Positions 1 through 4,554 of a stretch of 6,262 bases of DNA are shown here, piece by piece. The stretch's first letter is position 1; each line of letters begins with the position of its first letter. The stretch comes from Chloroflexota bacterium (lineage in GTDB: Bacteria; Chloroflexota; Anaerolineae; Anaerolineales; UBA4823). The notes under the pieces were generated by a model. The model made no database searches and was not told the origin of the DNA. It saw only the letters and a list, made by a program, of their open reading frames with translations. The stretch is taken from positions 1 through 6,262 of the forward strand of contig DAOVXM010000165.1 in assembly GCA_030636125.1 (NCBI GenBank). Reading direction: 5' to 3'. The translations under genes and the position numbers were made by a program.

Positions 1-62
1 CAATAGCTAAAGCTCGCCAGTTGGATTTACTCGCTCCCGATACGCCCAATCTCGATCTCTAA
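1..62 (+). CDS. C-terminal end of an upstream gene (partial, unidentified)
   Basis: Only the frame beginning at base 3 is open across the left edge; it ends at TAA 60-62, and the other two + frames hit stops within ten bases. The visible tail reads IAKARQLDLLAPDTPNLDL, a plausible soluble, leucine- and aspartate-rich C-terminus. There is too little to name a family, and the open frame could be chance over 19 codons. It runs in the same direction as the L,D-transpeptidase genes, with a 189-base gap, so co-transcription is uncertain. Confidence 0.4.
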   Translation, partial: IAKARQLDLLAPDTPNLDL

Positions 63-155
63 GTGGATTATCAAATGAAACTTAATGTCCGTTTCTTTTA
101 ATATTGAAGAAGAATACCGAAAAACAGGTGTGCGTGGGGGGGTACGGTCACTCAC

Positions 156-184
156 TTAACCTTGTAAACTGTTGAAAAGGTTAA
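156..184. repeat. 8-bp perfect inverted repeat upstream of the first Ldt gene
   Basis: TTAACCTT (156-163) and AAGGTTAA (177-184) are exact reverse complements around a 13-base spacer. The right arm overlaps the end of a -35-like TTGAAA (172-177), which precedes TATACA (193-198) by 15 bases. The dyad could be a repressor operator or, less likely, a weak terminator for the upstream gene; AATTTTCTT follows, but the stem is AT-rich with only two G-C pairs. Arm length and symmetry are seen directly; function is inferred. Confidence 0.4.
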
Positions 185-245
185 AATTTTCTTATACAAG
201 AGGGGCCAAATAGACCTATTTTTATCATAATTTTTCGGTTAAAAT
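179..245 (+). repeat. 9-bp direct repeat GGTTAAAAT, two copies
   Basis: GGTTAAAAT occurs exactly at 179-187 and at 237-245, 58 bases apart. The first copy includes the right arm of the inverted repeat; the second ends six bases before the first Ldt start codon. Each contains TAAAAT, five of six matches to the bacterial -10 consensus, so the copies could be alternative promoter elements or a repeated regulator site. In an AT-rich gap a 9-mer repeat may also be chance. Confidence 0.35.
240..245 (+). promoter_or_regulatory. Candidate -10 element giving a near-leaderless transcript
   Basis: TAAAAT lies six bases upstream of the ATG at 252, so transcription would start at or very near the start codon. 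This matches the arrangement known for leaderless genes in several phyla, where a TANNNT element sits just ahead of the start. It would also explain why no Shine-Dalgarno sequence precedes this ATG. No good -35 is visible about 17 bases upstream. A competing promoter is TTGAAA (172-177) with TATACA (193-198), spacer 15. Confidence 0.3.
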
Positions 246-251
246 ACCAAT

Positions 252-1328
252 ATGGCGAACAGCGGACTCTCTCGTCGAGGATTTATCAAGATCGGAGGCC
301 TGGCTTTAGGCAGTCTAGCCTTCGGCCCCGTATTCCCACGTCAAGAAGAGCGAGACTTGGGGAAAATCGCCCGCGTGACCATTGATGAGATTGATTTGTA
401 CAGCAGGCCGCGTGATGATAGCTCTATCATCGGCAAGCGTTACCGCGACCAGTTGGTACATATCTATGAGGATGTCATCTCCCCGGACGGACCTGCCTAT
501 AACCCCCTCTGGTACCGCGTATGGGGGGGGTACTTACATAGCGCTTATATTCAAGAAGTGAAAGTACAGCACAACCAGCCCGTTAGCAAATTACCGGATG
601 GTGGGCAACTATGCGAGGTCACTGTGCCGTATACCATAGCCTATCAATATTCACCCTGGGAAGACTGGCACCCCTGGGAAGGCACCCCCCTCTACTACTC
701 GACCACGCACTGGATCACGGATATCGATGAAGGTCCCGACGGGAAACCCTGGTACCAACTTACCTCCGAGATCGATGCCAGCTTGAAATATTTCATCCCC
801 ACTGGACATGTGCGTCCCATTCCTGATGATGAGATCGCCCCAATATCGCCTGATGTGCCACCCGAACACAAGCGTATCGAGGTCTCAATTGCTCGCCAGA
901 CTCTAGTTGCCTACGAATATGACAAAGTTGTGCTCAACACCAAAATCTCCTCAGGCATACCCAGCAGACTGCCCACCCCTAACAGCCTGCCAACTGCAAC
1001 GCCTCAAGGGAGCTTCAGGATCTACTCCAAAATGCCTAATAAGCATATGGGCAGGGTGAGCGGCAATCCTGATGCCGACAACGGAGATAGTTTTTCCTTG
1101 CCTGGTGTGCCGTGGACATCTTTCTTCAAATTCCCTGGTGGCTATGCCTTCCATGGTACCTACTGGCACAATAATTTTGGTGTGCAAATGAGTCACGGAT
1201 GTGTTAACATGCGCAACGAAGATGCCAAGTGGCTATTCTGTTGGTGCACACCCACCTTTAAGACCCCCATTGAGACCAATGCCGACTGGGAACGCAGAGG
1301 CAACGGCACGCAAGTCGAAATTATTTAA
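252..1328 (+). CDS. L,D-transpeptidase (YkuD family), Tat-exported
   Basis: Predicted cell-wall enzyme of 358 residues. L,D-transpeptidases use a cysteine to make 3-3 peptidoglycan cross-links or attach other molecules to stem peptides outside the membrane. Residues 7-13 are SRRGFIK, a near-ideal twin-arginine motif, followed by a hydrophobic stretch to about 28; no clear AxA cleavage site follows, so it may stay membrane-anchored. Residues 38-105 look like a bacterial SH3-type domain, and 118-196 form a second beta-rich region ending in a GHVRPI motif. The YkuD domain spans about 206-342, with His301 in HGTYWH and catalytic Cys317 in SHGCVN. Asn319 replaces the more common Arg, as in the HGC-h-N signature of mycobacterial Ldts. 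A Cys-Trp-Cys (330-332) is absent from the neighbouring paralogue. The ATG at 252 places the RR motif correctly but has no Shine-Dalgarno. An eight-G run lies at 533-540. Family is firm; exact role and substrate are not known. Confidence 0.9.
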   Translation: MANSGLSRRGFIKIGGLALGSLAFGPVFPRQEERDLGKIARVTIDEIDLYSRPRDDSSIIGKRYRDQLVHIYEDVISPDGPAYNPLWYRVWGGYLHSAYIQEVKVQHNQPVSKLPDGGQLCEVTVPYTIAYQYSPWEDWHPWEGTPLYYSTTHWITDIDEGPDGKPWYQLTSEIDASLKYFIPTGHVRPIPDDEIAPISPDVPPEHKRIEVSIARQTLVAYEYDKVVLNTKISSGIPSRLPTPNSLPTATPQGSFRIYSKMPNKHMGRVSGNPDADNGDSFSLPGVPWTSFFKFPGGYAFHGTYWHNNFGVQMSHGCVNMRNEDAKWLFCWCTPTFKTPIETNADWERRGNGTQVEII

Positions 1329-2412
1329 TAGGGGGAATCGAGCTAATAATCACACACAGCTCAAAACCTCACGACGCGGCTTTTTAAAATTCAGTGGAAT
1401 AATCCTCAGCTCCCTGGTGACCAAGCCGGGGCTTTTTCATCTGCCTCCCCCAGACGAAGAACTTATCAACCCGATTGGCAAAGCTCGCGTTGCCACAAAC
1501 GCTATTTATCGTTACCAAGAACCCTCTTTTCAGAGCAAACGACTGGGGATGATCACACGTGATGAGATTGTAAATATCTATGAAGAAGTTTTCTCTTCTG
1601 ATGGGCCTTCTCATAATCCGCGCTGGTATCACCTTGCGGACTGCTACGTTCACAGTGGCTACCTGCAGCGCGTAGAGGGTGCCTTCCTTAATAGCACACA
1701 GGTCAAACACCTACCTAAAGGTGGGCGGCTTGGCGAGATCACCGTGCCTATTTCTTTATCTTACCGTTGGAGGCGTGTAAGTGGTTGGGAACCACTTTAT
1801 CGGCTCTATTACCAATCTCTCCACTGGGTAACGGATATTGAAGGTGGACCAGATGGGCATCCCTGGTACCAACTGACCGACGACCTGCTCCACATTCATT
1901 ACCATGTCCCGGTTAAGCATGTCCGCCTTCTCCCCCTAGCAGATTTTAGGCCAATATCTCCTAAAACACATCCAGAAGAAAAACGCATCGAGGTCTCTAT
2001 CGAGGACCAATTGCTTCTTGCTTATGAAGGTGATCTAAAAGTTTTCAGTACAAAGGTATCCACGGGCATCCCGAGTAAAGGGACCTCACCAAACGGTATC
2101 CCCACTGATACCCCCCTAGGACGTTTTAGAGTGCAATCAAAAATGCCTTGCCGGCATATGGGTGATGGCGAAATAACCAACGATATCGAGGCCTATGAAC
2201 TCATCGGCGTACCTTGGGTGACCTACTTCCACAAAACGGGCGCGGCCTTTCACGGCACTTACTGGCATAATAACTTTGGACGCAAGATGAGCCACGGTTG
2301 TGTTAATATGGAGATTGAGGGGGCAAAATGGCTTTACCGCTGGACGACACCTGTCGCGAATTCTCGAGACTGGTACCGCCGTGGGTTGGGCACGCTGGTC
2401 ATCATTTCTTGA
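1279..2412 (+). CDS. Second L,D-transpeptidase (YkuD family), Tat-exported; start uncertain
   Basis: Full-length paralogue of the preceding gene, 377 residues if read from ATG 1279. The same architecture is present: twin-arginine motif SRRGFLK (residues 31-37), hydrophobic segment, SH3-like region, HGPDGHPWYQL-like middle domain and a YkuD domain with His325 in HGTYWHNNFG and catalytic Cys341 in SHGCVNM. It should perform the same chemistry at the wall. The start is the oddity: between the first gene's stop (1326-1328) and the RR codons there is no ATG, GTG or TTG in any frame, though a Shine-Dalgarno-like AGGGGG sits at 1330-1335. The nearest in-frame starts are ATG 1279 and TTG 1270, both inside the first gene, giving an overlap of about 50 bases and a 30-residue n-region. 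The frame is open back to 1192 with a further ATG-less start, GTG 1201. Function of the family is certain; the N-terminus is not. Confidence 0.85.
   Translation: MPTGNAEATARKSKLFNRGNRANNHTQLKTSRRGFLKFSGIILSSLVTKPGLFHLPPPDEELINPIGKARVATNAIYRYQEPSFQSKRLGMITRDEIVNIYEEVFSSDGPSHNPRWYHLADCYVHSGYLQRVEGAFLNSTQVKHLPKGGRLGEITVPISLSYRWRRVSGWEPLYRLYYQSLHWVTDIEGGPDGHPWYQLTDDLLHIHYHVPVKHVRLLPLADFRPISPKTHPEEKRIEVSIEDQLLLAYEGDLKVFSTKVSTGIPSKGTSPNGIPTDTPLGRFRVQSKMPCRHMGDGEITNDIEAYELIGVPWVTYFHKTGAAFHGTYWHNNFGRKMSHGCVNMEIEGAKWLYRWTTPVANSRDWYRRGLGTLVIIS
1330..1335 (+). promoter_or_regulatory. Shine-Dalgarno-like AGGGGG without a following start codon
   Basis: AGGGGG lies directly after the tandem stops TAA-TAG of the first Ldt gene. 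It sits where a ribosome binding site for a second gene starting near 1342-1348 would be expected, which is also where homology with the first paralogue would put the start, a few codons before the RR motif. The in-frame codons there are GCT, AAT and AAT, none an accepted initiator. It may be a relic, or a site that holds ribosomes for re-initiation. Confidence 0.3.
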
Positions 2413-2435
2413 GCTTTGCTCAGCAACCGTATCAT

Positions 2436-3281
2436 TTACCCCTGTCCACCATCCGTAGAACTGAGCAGTTCCTGCAAAGCTTCTTGCTGATCTGTGGTAA
2501 GTCCCAGGTTCTCCAAGGTTGAGGTTTCACCTGCGACAATACGCCTGCCCAAACCGGAATGTCGCCACATTTTAAGGTCCTCTTCCTGAGGGGATCCGAT
2601 CACATCCTCCCTGACGATACGACCATCCGCCATAACCAATACCCGCCTGGTCTGGCGAGCCACAGCCGGATCGTGGGTTACTACCAGGAAAGTTGTGCCT
2701 TGGCTTTCGTTCAGATCATGCAACAGCTTTAATAACTCCTGACCTGCGCTGGTATCCAAACTACCAGTCGGTTCATCTGCCAGGACCAAGGGTGGATTGT
2801 TGGCCAAGGACCGGGCTACAGCAACCCGCTGACGTTGACCTCCAGAGAGCTGGCTTGGCAAGTGATCCATCCTGTCAGGCAAACCCACCAGTTCCAGTAA
2901 TTCCTCCGCGCGTTTCCGCCGGGCACGCGACCCCACATGCCCCATCATGGGGACTTCTACATTCTCGCGAGCGTTGAGCGTGGGCAAAAGGTTATGAAGC
3001 TGGAACATAAAACCGACTGTTTTAGCCCGGAACCTATCTTTATCGCGGATTTTTGCCAGGTCTTGACCATTAACAAACACCTGCCCACTGGTGGGGCGAT
3101 CTAGCGCACCGACCATATTGAGCAATGTGCTCTTACCGCTGCCGCTGGGTCCCATAACAGTAACCAACTCGCCAGCCTCGATCTTCATGTTCACGCCATC
3201 CAGGGCTCGGATTTCTTCACCATCTCCATAAACCCGGGTTAGGTCTTTTGTCTCAACAATCAAGCTCGGCGTAGTACTCAT
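2436..3281 (-). CDS. ABC transporter ATP-binding protein, MacB/LolD/YknY type
   Basis: Cytoplasmic ATPase that should power the adjacent permease and adaptor. With the start at 3281 it is 281 residues. Visible motifs: Walker A GPSGSGKST (44-52), Q-loop FMFQ (91-94), signature LSGGQRQRV (145-153), Walker B LVLADEPTG with catalytic Glu170, D-loop SLD, and switch His203 in VVTH. The spacing and the MGPSGSGKSTLLN and LADEPTGSLD wording are typical of the MacB/LolD subgroup. After about residue 228 there is an extra C-terminal tail of roughly 50 residues (SPQEEDLKMW onward, ending GGQG) beyond the usual LolD length of about 230. A longer start at 3302 exists but lacks a Shine-Dalgarno and would overlap the adaptor gene by 17 bases; the 3281 ATG follows GGAG at seven bases and lies four bases after the adaptor's stop, implying translational coupling. 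Substrate unknown. Confidence 0.93.
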   Translation of the reverse strand: MSTTPSLIVETKDLTRVYGDGEEIRALDGVNMKIEAGELVTVMGPSGSGKSTLLNMVGALDRPTSGQVFVNGQDLAKIRDKDRFRAKTVGFMFQLHNLLPTLNARENVEVPMMGHVGSRARRKRAEELLELVGLPDRMDHLPSQLSGGQRQRVAVARSLANNPPLVLADEPTGSLDTSAGQELLKLLHDLNESQGTTFLVVTHDPAVARQTRRVLVMADGRIVREDVIGSPQEEDLKMWRHSGLGRRIVAGETSTLENLGLTTDQQEALQELLSSTDGGQG

Positions 3282-3285
3282 AACC

Positions 3286-4467
3286 TCACTCCACTTCGAC
3301 ATCTACAAAGGCGGTCATACCCCAGCGCAGTTTCTCCGGGATTTCATCTAATAAGACCACCACGGTATAGTTAACGCCTGATCCCTCAGCAGCTTTCTGA
3401 GCTACTCGTATCACCTTTCCTTCCACCACTACATCCGGTAAGGCGTCAAAGTTCACAATGGCTGTATCCCCAATCTCAATCCGGGCTACATCAATTTCAT
3501 TCAAATCAGTCGTCTCTACGCGCAAGTTTTCCAGATCAGCTAACAATAAAATGGGCTGGCCTGGGGCGATCCACTCGCTTTCTTTGACAAACAGCTCACT
3601 CACCGTACCATCAAAGGGGGCATTCAACTCAAGATCATCTAAGGCTTTTACAGTCGCGTTCAACTGCACTTCCGCATTTTGGACGCGCTCTTCAGCGAGC
3701 TTGACATCATCAGGATCTGGACCATTTTTATAGATTTCGTAGTCACGCTGAGCTACGGCCAGTTGTTCTTGTGCCAACAGCAGGTCAGCCTCTGCTTCAG
3801 CAATGTCCAACTCGCTAGCCTCACCTGACAGGTTGTTCAATCGCCGAACTGTACCATCATACAGTTTCTGAGCTTCGGCTAATTGGCTAAACAACGCCGC
3901 GCGAGTTTTATTACTCTCGGGCTTCTTCTCATAGGGTTCGAAATCTTCGCGGGTATCATCCAGTCTGATTTTGGCCAGCAGCAGGTTGGCTTTAGCCTGG
4001 TCGATATCAACTTTTGGAGCAGGCGATTGCAGGTTAACCAGATACTGCTCAGCGTCTTCAACCTCTTGCTGCGCGATAATCATCGCTTGATGCGCCTGGG
4101 CAGCCAGCAATTCTGTATCTTTATAGAGTGCTTCCAGTGCATGTTCTGCAGAAGCTAATTCAAAATTAGCTGCAGATATGGCTGCTTCCAGTGCCTCTTG
4201 ACCCTCCAAGCGCACCATGGTCTCACCCAGGCTAACCATCTGATCTTCTTCAACAGCCACTTCTGTGACTACCCCAGATCCAGTCATGCTGAGCCGGGCC
4301 CATTGCTCTGGTACCACCACGCCAGTCGCACTCACAATAGGAACAAAATCATCGACTGGCTCCGGCACCGGTGTTGGGGTTTCCCCTCCCGGAAACGCGC
4401 TGCATCCGACTATCAAAAGAACGAATGGGATTATCCAAAATATTCTTACACTTTTTCCTAGCTTCAT
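3286..4467 (-). CDS. Membrane-fusion (HlyD/MacA/YknX-like) lipoprotein adaptor of the ABC system
   Basis: A 393-residue adaptor expected to sit on the outer face of the cytoplasmic membrane and contact the permease. Residues 1-22 form a lipoprotein signal: basic start, hydrophobic core, lipobox LIVGC with Cys22 as the lipidation site, followed by a Pro/Thr/Glu-rich tether (24-42). The lipoyl/biotinyl-like domain is split between about 60-92 (SGVVTEVAVEEDQMVSLGE) and 280-310 (LNAPFDGTVSELFVKESEWI). Between them lies a long alpha-helical coiled-coil region (93-279) built of repeated helical units; 154-213 and 221-280 are clearly related. A beta-barrel domain (about 311-392) ends the protein. 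It lies between the permease and ATPase genes on the same strand. The role as adaptor is well supported by family features; whether it reaches an outer-membrane channel depends on the host envelope, and no TolC-like gene is visible. Confidence 0.9.
   Translation of the reverse strand: MKLGKSVRIFWIIPFVLLIVGCSAFPGGETPTPVPEPVDDFVPIVSATGVVVPEQWARLSMTGSGVVTEVAVEEDQMVSLGETMVRLEGQEALEAAISAANFELASAEHALEALYKDTELLAAQAHQAMIIAQQEVEDAEQYLVNLQSPAPKVDIDQAKANLLLAKIRLDDTREDFEPYEKKPESNKTRAALFSQLAEAQKLYDGTVRRLNNLSGEASELDIAEAEADLLLAQEQLAVAQRDYEIYKNGPDPDDVKLAEERVQNAEVQLNATVKALDDLELNAPFDGTVSELFVKESEWIAPGQPILLLADLENLRVETTDLNEIDVARIEIGDTAIVNFDALPDVVVEGKVIRVAQKAAEGSGVNYTVVVLLDEIPEKLRWGMTAFVDVEVE
3289..3292 (-). promoter_or_regulatory. 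Ribosome binding site that sets the ATPase start
   Basis: On the - strand GGAG (3292 to 3289) overlaps the last codon of the adaptor gene, whose TGA stop is 3288-3286. Seven bases then lead to ATG 3281-3279. This good spacing supports the 3281 start over the upstream ATG at 3302 and suggests that ribosomes finishing the adaptor reinitiate on the ATPase. Confidence 0.6.
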
Positions 4468-4475
4468 AAACTCTT

Positions 4476-4480
4476 CTCCT
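4476..4480 (-). promoter_or_regulatory. Strong ribosome binding site of the adaptor gene
   Basis: On the - strand a consensus AGGAG (4480 to 4476) precedes ATG 4467-4465 by eight bases. This firmly fixes the adaptor start, which also gives a properly formed lipoprotein signal peptide. A consensus site here, together with the 87-base gap from the permease, indicates independent rather than coupled initiation. Confidence 0.75.
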
Positions 4481-4506
4481 AAATATTACATTTTAACTTA
4501 ACTAAG

Positions 4507-4526
4507 TGTAGGGAGACCTCTCTACA
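4507..4526. promoter_or_regulatory. 20-bp imperfect dyad in the permease-adaptor gap
   Basis: TGTAGGGAGA / CCTCTCTACA is a near-palindrome with 8 of 10 symmetric positions matching, centred at 4516/4517. Two TTAAC copies lie on the left (4493-4497, 4498-4502) and two on the right (4533-4537, 4541-4545). As RNA, the - strand copy carries a C-A mismatch and is not followed by a U-run, so a simple terminator is unlikely. A protein-binding operator or a processing/attenuation element within the operon is more likely. No convincing promoter was found for the adaptor gene in this gap. Confidence 0.35.
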
Positions 4527-4554
4527 ACTTGATTAACGTATTAACTACTCAGAT

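Noticed and set aside
1201..1278. GTG 1201 as start of the second Ldt
   Set aside because: It would add 26 residues encoded out of frame within the first gene's catalytic region, placing the twin-arginine motif nearly 60 residues in, which is unlikely for a signal peptide.
1317..1335. Programmed +1 frameshift fusing the two Ldts into one protein
   Set aside because: The reading frames have the right relation, but the ATT-ATT-TAA site is not a recognised slippery site and re-pairing of the Ile tRNA would be poor. A fused product would also carry an internal Tat signal.
2410..2422. Small hairpin TGAGC-TTT-GCTCA in the convergent gap, possible bidirectional terminator
   Set aside because: The stem is only five pairs plus a possible wobble, and no T-run follows on either strand. 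It cannot be called a terminator from sequence alone.
3282..3302. Upstream ATG at 3302 as the ATPase start
   Set aside because: It adds seven residues with no ribosome binding site and overlaps the adaptor gene, whereas ATG 3281 has GGAG at good spacing and begins where the homologous domain does.
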